Counted from the stretch's first letter, positions 1 through 34,489 are shown. The stretch is DNA of 64,000 bases from Sorex araneus (GCF_027595985.1 NC_073306.1:97810926-97874925), one strand, 5' to 3'. Program-made: numbers and translations. The notes: generated from the sequence alone by a model not told the origin.

Positions 1-276
1 GAAGTACACTTTCTTCCATTTATCAGGCCCAGCATTTTCCTATTGCTTTGTTGTAATCTGACCCTTTTACTGGTCTATTGATCATAATGGGAGAAAAGAG
101 AAGATACTTAGGGTAGAATATTTTTCAGACACAATGGAGGAAAGATACAAACCCACTGCTCCCTTTGTAATTTTTTATTTACAGCATTCATAATCATAAT
201 TGCTGTTCATTTGGGAGGAAGCCACACACAGCAGTGCTCTCGTACTAATTCCCATGAAGTATTCAAAGGGGTCAAA
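1..276. other. unassigned sequence
   Basis: AT-rich DNA with no gene, no clear repeat and no RNA gene that I can recognise. Confidence 0.5.
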
Positions 277-290
277 CCTGGTTCTCCTCT

Positions 291-470
291 AGGGGCTGGA
301 TCAATAGCACAGCGGGTAGGGCGTTTGCCTTGCACGCGGCCGACCCGGGTTCGATTCCCAGCATCCCATATGGTCCCCTGAGCACCGCCAGGAGTAATTC
401 CTGAGTGCATGAGCCAGGAGTAACCCCTGTGCATCGCCGGGTGTGACCCAACCCCCCCCCCAAAAAAAAG
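291..470 (+). mobile_element. SOR-type tRNA-derived SINE with TSD
   Basis: It has an A-box-like TAGCACAGCGGGTAGG and a B-box GGGTTCGATTCC, then the shared body ending GTGTGACCCA and an A-rich tail. A 14-bp TSD, CCTGGTTCTCCTCT, lies at 277-290 and 471-484, which fits L1-driven insertion. Confidence 0.9.
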
Positions 471-584
471 CCTGGTTCTCCTCTCTAAAAAGTATGGACT
501 TCAGCCTTTGGAGTCATATGATCTCTGATCCCTAAAATATTCTTTAAAACCATTATATTTGGGGGGATGAAGAGAGAATATAGG

Positions 585-760
585 GGGCTAGAGCGATAGC
601 ACAGCGGGTAGGACGTTTGCCTTGCACGCGGTCGACCCGAGTTCGATTCCCAGCATCCCATATGGTCCCCTGAGCACTGCCAGGAGTGATTCCTGAGTGC
701 AGATCCAGGAGTAACCTCTGTGCATCGCCAGGTGTGACCCAAAAAACAAAAAAAAAAAAG
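585..760 (+). mobile_element. SOR-type SINE with TSD
   Basis: A full-length copy with intact A and B boxes and a poly(A) tail. TSD AGAGAGAATATAGG lies at 571-584 and 761-774. Confidence 0.9.
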
Positions 761-787
761 AGAGAGAATATAGGAGTTGAGGTGCCT

Positions 788-1237
788 TGTCGGGGAAGTT
801 TTTCCCCTAGGTGCCCAGACAAGTTTCGCACCGGGTCCTAGAAGACATGGGGCAAAGGATGATAGGAGTGCGGAGAAACACCCTCTGGGAGCAGCTGATG
901 GCTGTTCACTTTATTGCCAAATACACACATATTTTATAGAGGGCCTGGCTTACTGCAAGGTTCAATCACATAAAGTTTAGCATTATTAGCCTATTACCTT
1001 TTCTTCTCGCTTTACCCCGGTCCAATCCCATTCAAGGCTAGGTGCTGCGGTTAGGATGACTTGCTAAGATAAGTGACAGTTTCTGTGTCTTTAGCGCAGG
1101 TGATTAGAGGTTGAGTGAGGCTCAAGGCCGGACTCCTGGTGCTGACACACTTTGCCCAGACACTCCCTTCAATGAGGCCTTGCTTCAGGACCGTTTTACA
1201 AGGTTGGATCTTATCTGCTCCAGTGCCATGCTCCACA
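788..1237 (-). mobile_element. solo LTR, same family as 52048-52531
   Basis: It aligns by eye along its length with the solo LTR at 52 kb. On the minus strand it has TATAAAA at about 931-938, followed about 20 bp on by AATAAA (in ACTTTATTGCC on +), and TG...CA ends. The flanking hexamers GTGCCT/GTTCTT agree only in part, so the TSD is decayed or the ends are off by a few bases. Confidence 0.65.
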
Positions 1238-1487
1238 GTTCTTGCCTTGTTTGTCTCATCTGTCAGGAAGGACCTCTAGACAGAGCCAGAAGTAGCCTCT
1301 TAACAAAAACAAAAAGGGGAGAATATGCGGTTGTGCGGTTGTTCGTCTACAGAGCAATAGATAACACTAGGATGGCCTCTATTTTGAAGCACTTTGTGTA
1401 TTTTTATCTTGTGTCTCTTATAGACATGCTGTTGAGTGTGCTGTTTTACAATATTAAAAATTTGGGTTATATACCTAGTATTTCCTT

Positions 1488-1715
1488 CATCCCTCTTGGA
1501 GAGTCCAGCAAGCTACCGAGGGTATCCCACCCACATGGCAGAGCCTGGCAAGCTACCCATGGTGTTCTCAATATGCCAAAAACAGTAACAACGACTGTCC
1601 TCATTCCCCTGAACCTGAAAAAAACCCCAATATGCCGTCAGGCTGCACTAGCACGTGACAGGGATGAATGGAAACGTTACTAGTGCCCGCTCAGCAAATC
1701 GATAACAGTGATACC
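1488..1715 (+). mobile_element. fragment of RTE-mobilised non-autonomous element
   Basis: It shares GGAGAGTCCAGCAAGCTACC, the ATATGCCAAAAACAGTAAC block and the 3' end with the tailed SINEs. Unlike them it keeps a longer piece (1640-1715) matching the last coding stretch and tail of the RTE LINE at 58.1 kb. Read in frame it gives ARDRDEWKRY, like DRDEWRHY in the LINE. Confidence 0.7.
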
Positions 1716-2039
1716 TGAGGTCAGTAGAAGTTGGGAGTTGGGTAATTCAGAACTTTAATAGAGAACTTTTATGTTCCGAAAATCCCAAACCAGCACTTAC
1801 TGCCTTTACAATCGTGTCCTCCCTGTCCATCCCCATGTGCTTTGCAACTCAGGTGCAGGATTTTTCTCTAGGTAATGACTGTGGGGCTAAAGCCACCCCT
1901 TTGAGCATTAACTTCTGCCCTCCAAGCGGTCTATCTGCCTCTCCCCAGGGAAATTTTAAAGCTAGTGGCAGAACCCTGGGTTTCACAAGCAAGTCACAGT
2001 GATGGGTGAAGGTGGTTGCCACGGAGACAGGTCCTTGGA

Positions 2040-2640
2040 GCAAGGCAGGGGAGGCAGGGGAGGCAGGGGAGGGAGGGTCGGGTTTGCGCTTCTTATTGGC
2101 TCGGCCGACGCGCAGCTTTCAGCCCTGCGCACATGCGCAGTAGCGCCGAGGCGAGGTCGCGGCGAAGCTGAGGTGAGGTGGTTCTCGGCGGCCGGGCTCT
2201 CTGGACGCAGCTGGCGTGCGGCCCTAGCAGAGAAACGCCCCGGGGCGTTAGCCGTCAGGTAAAGGAGGCGGCGGCGTCACAGGCGCCGCTGCAGCGCGGG
2301 ACAGCCCCGTCACGCAGGCGCCTCTGCCTCGCCGCCATTGCGGCCCGGGGCTCTCGGGCCTCTGCTCGGCCGCCTCTGCAGAGACAGGTAACGGTGTCGG
2401 GGCGCGGGCGCGGCGGGGAGTCGAGCGCCGCCGCGGGCGCGGGTGATAGGACCACGTCGCGGCGCGAGCCCGCGCTGAGGCCTGTGAGGTCGGCCCCAGA
2501 GTACGGGCGAGCGTGCCTCACGAGAAACCGGCTCCTGTGGACGCCTGGAAAGGACCAGACCCCACAGCCCGCGGCCTGCTGACCCGTGGGCCTGTGAGAA
2601 GCTGGACAGAACAGGCTGGCGTTGAAACGCGATGCGGGAA
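2040..2640 (+). promoter_or_regulatory. ZNF287: CpG-island promoter of the ZNF287-like gene
   Basis: This block is strongly GC-rich and CpG-dense, unlike the AT-rich DNA on both sides, and it lies directly upstream of the SCAN exon. It opens with a short GGCAGGGGA-type tandem repeat (about 2044-2075). There is no clear TATA box, as is usual for promoters of KRAB/SCAN zinc-finger genes. Such islands often fire in both directions, but I see no gene going left. Confidence 0.8.
2170..2387 (+). other. ZNF287: candidate non-coding first exon(s) of ZNF287
   Basis: Inside the CpG island two consensus splice donors are visible: CAG|GTAAAG at 2258/2259 and ACAG|GTAACG at 2387/2388. Either could join the acceptor before 3073 (TTTCAG|GGAC), which precedes the start codon. 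The transcription start is not visible, so the left boundary is a guess. Two donors suggest alternative 5' leader exons. Confidence 0.45.
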
Positions 2641-3257
2641 TTGCGCGCCCTTCTCCCCCCTTCCCCCTGCCCCCCACACCCCCGCGCCTCCCTTGGGAGC
2701 CTGGAGCACTTTCATTAGGAAATTCTGTACTAAATTTGCTCTGTGGTTGAGAGACAATTCAGTTATTAACATTTTTTCTAAATTCAATTACTATAAAATA
2801 TTTCCTTATGTTCACAAACATTTAACAAGCTTGATATCTTTCTGTTTAGATGGATTAGAAGTTTGACCTGTCATTTTACTAATGATTTAAGCCTTACCAT
2901 CTTTCCGCCTTTTTTTATGACAATCCAAATAATCCCACTATCCCTAAAATGCATTCCCTTACTAGTCTGTAGATCCAGGTGAAAGACACCGTTTTAAAAT
3001 CTGTATTTATGTGTAAAGTACAGCAGAGAGCAGCAGGAATTGTTGACCTTATGGCTCGTTCTTGTGTTTCAGGGACTCCTCGCCATCTTTATCTTTTGGC
3101 CTCAGAATTCATAATTAAAGCTCTAACTGCCGTGAATCTGTTCCTCCTCTGAGTGCAGCAAATCTTGAAATAATGTCTTTGTGACTCTAACATGAAATTT
3201 TTCATACTTGGCTAACTGCTGGGGAAATATTACCAGATTGACTTTCTTTCTTACAAA

Positions 3258-26031
<22,774 letters not shown>

Positions 26032-26660
26032 CCTATATGGAGATTTTTGTTTAGATCTTTAAAATTAATTATTTAAATCTTATTTTGTACTCAAAACATT
26101 TAAGAAAAACCTGAAGTGCAATATGTATTAGATGGCACTCGGCAGAAGTATCAGAATTAGTAATGTCAATATAGCCTTTTAAGTTTAATGTGTTAAGAAG
26201 AGAAGTTCATTCACTTCTTAATTCTATATCAATTTGCTCTATTCTAGAAAGAAACCTTATGAAGGTAAGTACTCAAAAATCTGCAACTCATCAACTTACT
26301 ATATTTTAAGTACTTCTTAATGAGGCCTTATAAGTGTGACTTAGGGAAGCTTCCATCAAGTAGAAATTTTACGTTAGAAAACATGACTGGTATACAAAAG
26401 GAAATGCTGCTTTTGGGTCTTTAGTTTTTCTCAATTCTGAAGCCTTAAATAGAGAATTCTCTTCTGCTTTTCACTTTTCTTTTCCTATTATGCCGTAACT
26501 GCCATGGGGACCTGATAGGTTTACAAAACAAAAAGCAGTAGTATCAATGCTTTCTACATAACCACTGTTTATGTGGTTTTTTTTTTCGATGTTTAAGTAT
26601 TAAAGATTTAATGAGATTATCTCAAATCTCTTAATGTGTTATGGTAGGAGTTAGTGTATA
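26032..26660 (+). other. ZNF287: ZNF287 3' untranslated region (start), polyadenylation site unclear
   Basis: AT-rich non-repeat sequence follows the stop. A variant poly(A) signal ATTAAA lies near 26599. No perfect AATAAA in good context is obvious before the SINE at 26675. The end of the mRNA cannot be fixed from sequence alone. Confidence 0.4.
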
Positions 26661-26674
26661 TATAACCCTTAGAC

Positions 26675-26917
26675 TGTCACTGTCATCCCGTTGCTCATCG
26701 ATTTGTTCGAGTGGGCACCAGTAACGTCTCTCATTGAGATACTCATTGTTACTGTTTCTGGCATATCCTATACTCACGGGTAGCTTGCCAGGCTCTGCCT
26801 CGAGGGCTCGATACTCTTGGTGGCTTGCTGGGCTCTCCAAGAGGGGCGGAGGAATCAAACACGGGTCAGCCTCGTGAAAGGCAAATGCCCAACCGCTGTG
26901 CTATCGCTCCAGCCCCC
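26675..26917 (-). mobile_element. tailed SINE (SOR head, RTE tail), minus strand
   Basis: TSD AACCCTTAGAC at 26664-26674 and 26918-26928. On the minus strand it has CTGGAGCGATAGCACAGCGG, then the switch to CTTGGAGAGCCCAGCAAGCC, and it ends with GGGATGACAGTGACAGT. One frame of the tail reads YWCPLEQIDEQRDD, like YWHPLEQIKDQWDD in the RTE LINE. Confidence 0.87.
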
Positions 26918-26929
26918 AACCCTTAGACA

Positions 26930-27744
26930 TGTATACAAACTTAGTTATGCAAAAATTATACATCCAGTATTAATACTTAATACATATTGGCCTTAGTTTC
27001 ACTAAATTTTTATATCTGTGATTATTAAAATTAAACAGTAAAATTCCCTTTTATTTATATTCTAAACTAACAAAATCTCATGACTTTTACTGTAGATAAC
27101 CCATTTATTCCATTGAAATACAAGTTCTTGGGTGTCCACTGTTCTCAGGGTCCCAGACTTCCTAATTAGAGCCTTTTAAGGCTTATTTGCTGAAAGTCAC
27201 AGGTGATTTCTTAAGAGAAAGAAATCTTTCTAAAGTGAAAGAAGATAAGGACATGAATTTTGATACTGTGTCATTGAATGAGCATTAATAAGTTAGAACC
27301 AGTCCAGTAAATGTTCTATATACCACAAAAGGAAAGAGGTGAAACATAAGAGGAAAGTGGTAATTTGAGTTCACCGCAGAAAGTGGCTTGGGGGAAATCA
27401 GATTAAGTCAGGAATAATAATACATAGGTAGCTAGTCACACGTAATAGTCTTGGGCTTAATTACCTGAGGAAAGTGACTGGATTTTAAAAAGCAAAATTC
27501 CACCTGTTTATGAGAAACTAAAAATCAGATTTTAATGAAATAATTGGAATTGCTATTTCTTTATACTGAAAGTAAAATAGATTGCTGAGAAAACAAGGGG
27601 AAATTATTGGGAATAGTACTGATATAGATACTGCAAATTGATGGAGTTTTTATTAAAAGTAATTATTAATGCAATAATTTAAGAAACGAGTGGGCTCTAA
27701 ATTATAAAAAGGAACATCAACAGAAATGAAAATAGAAATATATG
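26930..27744. other. intergenic AT-rich DNA, no feature seen
   Basis: No repeats or ORFs that I can support. Confidence 0.45.
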
Positions 27745-27912
27745 GGGGCTGGAGCAATAGCACAATGAGTGCTATTTGCCTTGCACGTGGCCGACCTGGG
27801 TTCAACTCCCAGCATTCCATATGGTCCCCTGAGCACTGCCAGGAGTGATTCCTGAGTGCAAAGCCAGGAGTAATGCCTGAGCTTCACCAGGTGTGACCCA
27901 AAAAGCAAAAAA
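27745..27912 (+). mobile_element. SOR-type SINE
   Basis: GGGGGCTGGAGCAATAGCAC, ACCTGGGTTCAACTCCC, GGTGTGACCCAAAAAGC. Confidence 0.88.
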
Positions 27913-28949
27913 ATAATAATTTTTTAATATATATATTAACTATATATAACATTCCACTATCAGGATATGCTGAATTAAAATTTCATCTTGTTCTTGTTTC
28001 TTCAGTGCCTTGCATAGTATAGATGATCACTATATATTGATTAAATTAATAAATAGATTGGCTTGAGTAACAAAGTAGAATTAGTTGATATGGTATGAAA
28101 TTGGTAGGATCTCAAATATTCGTGATTATTTGCAAAATAACATTTAAATATTGATTATTTACTGATTAATAGGAACTACTTGAAAATTAATTAGTATCCC
28201 CAGATTTTAAAAATAGAGATGTTCCTAAAGAAATTGTGAGATATCTTTGCACAGGGAGCTTACCTGAGCAAGATGAGGAAAATTTGGTGTGAATACTAGT
28301 GTCATAAATATCAGTTTAACCATTGTGGACCACACAACTTGAACATTACTGTTGTGTAAACATCCTACAAACAGGTATGGAAGGAAAAACTTAGAGTGAT
28401 AACATTTTTAAGACTCTCAAGTATTTTCTTCAAGAAGTTGTTGTTTCCCCATGTCCTAACATTACTTAACCTTGATATCATGGAATCATACTTTACAAAG
28501 CAGATTGTCTCCGGTATTAAACTCATGTTTTTTTTTAAAAAAATGTAAGATGCAATTTCTATAATGCCACTTCATACCTACAGAATCCTTTTCTCTTGGA
28601 ATGCATGTGTGGAGTATTAAGTCCATACCACATCTTTTGCATTAATTTGTATTTCCTGCCTTTGTATTATGTAAATACTGTGTTTATAAATATTTCCACT
28701 ATACACTGAAGCAACTGATGTCCTCATAATAGAATAATAGTAGAGAATCCTAGATCTTGGTGTGTTTTTCCCTCTTTTATAATTCTCCAGTCCACGGTTT
28801 AGATATTTTTAGCAAGAAATTTATCTGCCAGCTACATTTAAAAATTAACATTTCATCATGTTTTTCAAGTATTGGAAACACCTGATATTTCACACCTAAA
28901 TACTTAGCATGCATTACATTAAAATGAGGGCAATTAAGACTAAGAGTGC
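27913..28949. other. intergenic AT-rich DNA, no feature seen
   Basis: No gene or clear repeat. Confidence 0.4.
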
Positions 28950-29085
28950 TAGTACAGCCACTACTTCTCTTGACTTGCCTTGCACGCTGCTGACCCTGCT
29001 TCAAGCCCCAGCATCTTATATGATCCCCCAAGCACTGCCAGGAGTGGTCCCAGAGCACCACCGGGTGTGGCCTCCCCCCAAAAGA
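28950..29085 (+). mobile_element. diverged SOR-type SINE
   Basis: GACTTGCCTTGCACGCTGCT, CCCAAGCACTGCCAGGAGTG, CACCGGGTGTGGCC. Confidence 0.65.
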
Positions 29086-29304
29086 AGGACAGTCTTTTCT
29101 CATATATAACCCAATAATAAATGTCAAACTTAAGCACCAGACATTGTGTATCAAGGCCATCAGCAGTTCTTACAAAGGAAATTTGTAAATTAACTTATGG
29201 TTAATTTAGCAAGCAGATTAAGTAGAAAGCAGAGTAATTAAAGGCATAATAATACTACTATGTACATCTTAATAGCATTAACAAATCATTCTTTTCTCAC
29301 ATTT

Positions 29305-29477
29305 ATTTTTTTTCTTTTTTGGTCACATCTGGTGATGCACAGGGGTTATTTCTGACTCTGCACTCAAGAATTACACCCTGGCAGTGCTCAGGAGACCATA
29401 TGGGATGCTGGTAATCAAACCTAGGTCAGCTGCATGCAAGGCAAACATCCTACCCACTGTGCTATTTCGCCAGCCCC
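29305..29477 (-). mobile_element. SOR-type SINE, diverged
   Basis: TTTTTTGGTCACATCTGGTG, GGAGACCATATGGGATGCTG, TTCGCCAGCCCC. Confidence 0.82.
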
Positions 29478-29794
29478 TTTTCTCACAATTTTTAGACAGG
29501 TTTCTGATTATGAATCCTGGGGGTTTCTTGAAAATCTAAGTACTAGGTTTTTGGGAATTGCAGCTAATATTTCATTTTATCCTTAAAACTTTAAGACTCT
29601 TCATCCCTCAATATCTTCATCCTTCGGTTATAACCTCTGATAGTAGTTTACTTGCATATGCTTGTATATGATCTCTTCTTTTTCAGTTATTCTCATGACT
29701 ATAATTACCCCTTTGCACACTATAGCCATGTAGTGCAAATATGTGCACTATGGTGGTATGTATAAATATGTGTGTAAATTTGTAAGCAACAAAG

Positions 29795-29890
29795 TCCTCT
29801 ATATAGATGGAAAGACAGACCCATGATGCTAAAGTATCTTGCCTGAGGTCTCATAGACTAAGAATTGGACCCCTGGCTTCAACAGTTACT
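29795..29890 (+). mobile_element. probable MIR SINE fragment
   Basis: Spaced pieces CTTGCCTGAGGTCTCATAGA and CTAAGAATTGGACCCC fit the ancient MIR core. Confidence 0.5.
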
Positions 29891-29899
29891 TAGTTCTTC

Positions 29900-30690
29900 C
29901 TGTAATGTTAAGTGAAAATTCAGAGTACACATTATGTACCTACAAATTTATAAAATTATTTCCAGGAGAATAGAGCATTTAAAATGCTTTTTTATTCCCT
30001 CATGTTTAGTCTTCAAATTCAAATCTGTAGATGAAAATAGCCCCACAGAGGGTACCCTCTTCAGTCTCTGTCCCCCATCTTTATATCTCCCAAGTTTCAG
30101 ACCCATCTAGTCAGAGACCCTTTGTTATCTGGAAAAGGGATGCAGAGCTTGGGGACCCTCTCTATCTGGGTTCACCTTCCTGAAAGAAATAATTCAGTCA
30201 AGAGACTCAGTTATAGAAAGAAAATTCATTTGTTGCCAGTAAAACTTTTCTCTAGCTCAGGGTACAGAGCAGGTGTCCCAAAGAGAAATGGATGTCCTGA
30301 GAATATTTGAGGACCTGTCATATTCCAACTTTCTGCCTGTGTTTAACGATCTTAGTCCCTCCTTTGACTCAACATGCTCCACTCTAGGGGAGTTTTCTTC
30401 CAACTTTGACCTCTGCAATCTGGTAAATGGGCTATCCGGCATGCTCCTTGATGATAATGAGATAAGCCAACTCCAAATAGCAGTCAACTATAATCTTTGC
30501 AGAGTCCCAAATCTGTGGCCATAGTGAGATGCTAGGCTAAGTATTTCTTTTGCACCAGGTTGTTTTGACTGTACTAGTCTTTTAAGTTAGAAGCACACAA
30601 GATGTTTTGTTTTAGTGTTTTTTAACCCAGATCAGGTGCAGCACTAAGTCATTTCCTATCTTAATTTTTATTGCAAAAGCTCATTTTTAC
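29900..30690. other. unassigned, contains an 83-codon ORF without known relatives
   Basis: The ORF at 30273-30524 starts MSQREMDVLRIF. It has no domain I know and is likely chance. The sequence around 30010-30120 may be an old LTR but I cannot place it. Confidence 0.3.
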
Positions 30691-30704
30691 ATTTTGAGGT
30701 GTAT

Positions 30705-30800
30705 TTTATCAAGTTTTTTTTTATCTTACAGATGAGAAAACTGAGGCACAGAGCTATAGATCTTGGCAGAAACCAGAGCTCATGGTGGCAGGATAATCTC
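30705..30800 (+). mobile_element. MIR SINE fragment
   Basis: CTTACAGATGAGAAAACTGA followed by GGCACAGAGC is the well-known conserved MIR core, a relic found across mammals. Confidence 0.8.
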
Positions 30801-31790
30801 TAAGCAGAACAACCATGGAGCATGAGCAGGCAGCTTTGGAAATTCTCCAACACAACTGTTCTGCCTCTGCGCTTAGGACTACCCCGCCAGTTCAGCTTCC
30901 TAAGAGCCACGTGCCAGATGAAGCTGTGGAGCTCCTGGCCACAGGCTACCATCATTTGTGATTAGCTCTCTATGTGGGGGAGGTTGGGAAGAACTTTGAA
31001 GGCCAATAGATAAATAAAGCAGCGTGCATCCCAGAGGAACAGGAGAGCAATGAGAGTGAAACATTTTGCTTCTCTATGTTCTCCAGGATTAACTAAATCA
31101 GACATCTCAGTACCTGGGGCAGCCAGTCTGCTGAGTGAGATAATGTTCAGACTTCATGCCTCTAACCACAGTATTACAGTTTTTTTTTATTTCTAACCCA
31201 AAGCTCTTGGACTTTTTGTTTGTTTTCCTTGCAGGGAGGTAAAGAGAAGGAGCAAGAGAAAATGACATCAATTTGAGTTTTTTCTCTAGTGCATATAAAA
31301 AAGAACAGGAGCAAGAGGCCAAGCTTACAAAGACACGAGGGTTCTAAAGAAGGTGCAAGCTATCTGTATTATTGTAAATGAGTGCTGAAGAGAGGGCTGC
31401 AGGGATGCATCCTGAGTGAAGGAGCACTCAAATTAGCAGAGGAAAGGCTTAATCTGAGAAAGAGCACCATGCTAGTAAATGACTGTCAGGCATGCACCTT
31501 GATGAAAATCAGATGAGCCAATAATCAGAAGGAAACAAATGCACATGAGATGCTTTTGTGTCCCTTTTATAATTTTCCTCTCACAGTTCTGTTTGTTAAG
31601 AAGTTGGTGTTCGGCAATTATATTGTAGATATTAATATGAGGTCATGAAACCAAAAGATAGGAATGAAAAGGGAAAGCAATACATTACAGAAAACTAAGC
31701 TTGTGGGAGTCATTAACTTTATAGAGAATTGTAAGTAAGCATTCCCTTTGTCTCTGTGTCAGGGATACACAAGGCCCATGGAATAGCCTT
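30800..31790. other. intergenic, no feature seen
   Basis: No repeats or genes that I can support. Confidence 0.4.
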
Positions 31791-31799
31791 CCTTTGTTG

Positions 31800-31958
31800 G
31801 TCTGTGTGCCATTTCCAGCTGTGCTTAGGGTTTACTCTTGGCTCTGCTTTCAGGGATCACTCCTGGTGAGCTTGGAGGACCATATGGGATACCAAAGATA
31901 GAACCTGGGTCAGCTATGTGCAAGGCAAGCACTCTATTCAGTGCTGTCTCTTAAGCCC
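31800..31958 (-). mobile_element. diverged SOR-type SINE
   Basis: TTACTCTTGGCTCTGC, GGACCATATGGGATACC, TGTGCAAGGCAAGCAC. Confidence 0.7.
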
Positions 31959-32009
31959 CTATATCTTTTCTAGAGTACAAAATCCCATAAAGTTTGGAAC
32001 TCTTCCACT

Positions 32010-32205
32010 AAGAACCTGGTTGCTACAGTGGAGCAATCGTACAGCAGGCAGGGCACTTCTTACATGTAGCTGATCCAAGTTTGATCCCGTCATCCCATGT
32101 GGTCATGATCCCCTGAGCCTGCCACGAGTTATTCCTGTGCACGGAACCAGGAGTAAGCACAACTGGGTGTGCCCCCCAAAAATACAAAAAAATAAAAATA
32201 AAAGA
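32010..32205 (+). mobile_element. diverged SOR-type SINE
   Basis: GGAGCAATCGTACAGCAGGC, AGTTTGATCCCGTCATCCC, ending in an A-rich AAAATAAAAATAAAA tail. Confidence 0.72.
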
Positions 32206-32309
32206 ACTGTGTGCCATTCTGGCATCTGGGATAAAGCAGATAGGAGACAAAGTTGCCTGTTAAAAGTCTACAACTTAATTGAAAAAAAAAAAACTCACTG
32301 ATTTAAAAC

Positions 32310-32490
32310 TACTGTGGGAGCTGGAGAGAGGCAAGAAAGCATTCCCTGCATTGCCCCCTAACGCTCACCAAGACTAATGGCCCCAGTGACAATGCCAGCC
32401 AAGCACCTAATTGAAGGGTCAGCATCATGCAGCTGAGAATTGCTAGAGGGGTGTTCACCTTGCCTGCTCCCTTACCCAAAAAACCCTATA
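32310..32490 (+). mobile_element. SINE-like relic
   Basis: Starts GGGAGCTGGAGAGAGGCAAG; the remainder matches the SINE poorly. Confidence 0.3.
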
Positions 32491-32719
32491 GTACAATAGT
32501 CATTCTGAGCATCGTGCTTTACACTGGTTGAAAGACCTCCTGATTCATGAATTTCAAATTTTGGTGTCAGCACCCATTTTAGTATAGTTTCTTTTCTGTT
32601 CAATAGCAAGGTTGTGAACCATAAAAAAAAATGCCACAATATCTGAAATATTTACCATTCCTTTACAGACCGTTAGCCAACTCTGTCAATGCAGAGCTGG
32701 GGGAGGTTTAGGTCTGTTA

Positions 32720-33610
32720 GCTAACATGTCCAGCATGCGGGCTGTTGGAAGAGAGCACTGTAGCACGCAGGCATGTGTGGGGAAGGGTGCCCGCTGCGGT
32801 CCACAAGGAAGTGGCCTTCAGTGGTGCCAGGCAGTCCCGGACGAGCAATGCCGCCCTCTGCCGACCTTCCTTGCCCGGGTTTGCGACATTTGTTCTGGGC
32901 GCGTTTGGCAGTGCTTCCCTTGTGGTGTGGTTCCTGCGTTCTTCAATTCCTTAGGCTCTTGCGATAAAAAAAAAAAAAACCGGCTTCCTTGGCACTCTGT
33001 TCCCCACTCTTTGTCGCCTCATCCTAAAAGTTGGTCGTTCCCCCAAGCAAGAGCGTCGGGAGGGCCGTTTCTTCCTAGTAAGCCCTCTCTTCACTTCAGG
33101 GTGACACGCTATTCCGCGTGGACAGCCGTCACGGTGAGACCCTGTTACACCCACTCCACGCGGACAGCCCACCGCGCCTCCAGGAAGCTGCAAGTCCACC
33201 CTCCCCCACGACCACCATCACACACACGCACACACACACACTCGCGCGCGCACATGCTCACATACACACGCATATGCACGCGCACACGCACGCACACGCG
33301 TACACATAAGCGCGCACACGCGTACACCCACGCACACACGTACACTCGCACCACTTGCAAGCCTCTGGCTGGGCCCAGCTGAGCGGGAAGAACACTCCGC
33401 AGTGTGGCGCAGCCAGCCAGCAGCCTCGGAGACAAGAGTGCCAGCCTGTCCCGGACAGGCCGTGAGGGCGTCCCCTTCCCTCCGCCACCCCTGTCCTGCC
33501 TCCCCCAGATTCCCCAGAATTCTCCCCAGGAGTGCCCCGCGGGAGCAGAGAGCTGGGGTGAAAGGGAGGTATGCCCTGAGCCCGAGGTGCCTGTCTAGCG
33601 GAGCTGCTTT
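32720..33610. other. GC/CpG-rich block, possible promoter of an unseen transcript
   Basis: After AT-rich DNA this stretch becomes GC-rich with many CpGs and holds a CA/CG alternating microsatellite. Long ORFs on both strands are probably a by-product of composition. I recognise no protein. It may be a CpG island of a non-coding or neighbouring gene. Confidence 0.4.
33220..33350. repeat. (CA)n/(CG)n alternating purine-pyrimidine tract
   Basis: Long ACACGCACACGCG-type run, potentially Z-DNA-forming. Confidence 0.9.
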
Positions 33611-33869
33611 AGGGGGATGTAGCTTTGCCAGCAGAGGGACGTGCAGACCTCAAGTTCAACAAATTTTAGTAAGCACATTGGCCTCCATCGTAGCGGCCAA
33701 TATTAAAAGCCTGTAACGATTGTTTAATGACCAGCTTTGTAAACCATGGTGCTCAAATGAAGTATTTTGATTTCAAAAAAAGAAAAAAAATAGTATAGAA
33801 ATATCAAATGCCCAAAGGCAATAGAAATGAGGTGCAGGAGAACTAACTGATCTTCAGTAGGAAAGATCA

Positions 33870-34090
33870 CTTGGTCATGTCTTGGGGAAATAAGTTAGGA
33901 AAAGGAACACTAGAACAATCACAGAGAGGGAAAGTGCCCCCCAGAGACACAGGCTGAGAGTGGGAGGGGAAACTTGGGACCTTGGTGGAGAGCAGTGAAC
34001 TCTGGTGAAGGGTGTTGAAACATTGTACACCTGAAAATCACAAATATCTTTGTAACTACATAATTCATGGTGATTCAATCAAAATTAGTT
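33870..34090 (+). mobile_element. L1 3'-end fragment
   Basis: GGTGGAGAGCAGTGAACTCT, then CACCTGAAAATCACAAATAT, and AATTCATGGTGATTCAATC at the end. Confidence 0.6.
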
Positions 34091-34097
34091 AATTTTT

Positions 34098-34268
34098 GGA
34101 GTTGGAGCAATAGTACAGCAGGTAAGGCACACCTTACACACGGTCAACCCAAGTTCAATTCCCGGCATATCATATGGTCCCCCAAGCACCACCAAGAGTA
34201 ATTCCTGAGTGCAGAGCCAGGAGTAACCCCACCCCTGAGCATTACTGGGTGTGACCCAAAAAAGCAAA
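34098..34268 (+). mobile_element. SOR-type SINE
   Basis: GTTGGAGCAATAGTACAGCA, AAGTTCAATTCCCGGCATA, GGTGTGACCCAAAAAAGC. Confidence 0.85.
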
Positions 34269-34489
34269 AATCAGTAACAATAATAATTTTTTTAAAAGAT
34301 TAATGGTTCTTTTTCTCTCTCTTCCTTTAGTGTTGTTACTATTGTCATTGCTGTGATGTCAAGAGCCACCCATTTGTGACCACAGCCACATCACAATGGG
34401 GATCACAACAGTAGTGCTAAGTATAACAGGACATGGGCAGTGCTGAGGATCAAACTTAGACTCATTAATGCAATGCAGACACTATCATT

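Noticed and set aside
291-470. Possible tRNA genes at the SINE heads
   Set aside because: A and B boxes are those of a tRNA-derived SINE; no cloverleaf with a proper anticodon arm, and the same body and A-tail follow each time.
30273-30524. 83-codon ORF starting MSQREMDVLRIF
   Set aside because: No domain, no codon bias and no flanking exon signals; length is within chance.
32726-33488. Several ORFs of 60-218 codons in the GC-rich block
   Set aside because: Stop codons are scarce because of base composition; the His-Thr-Arg runs come from the CA/CG tract.
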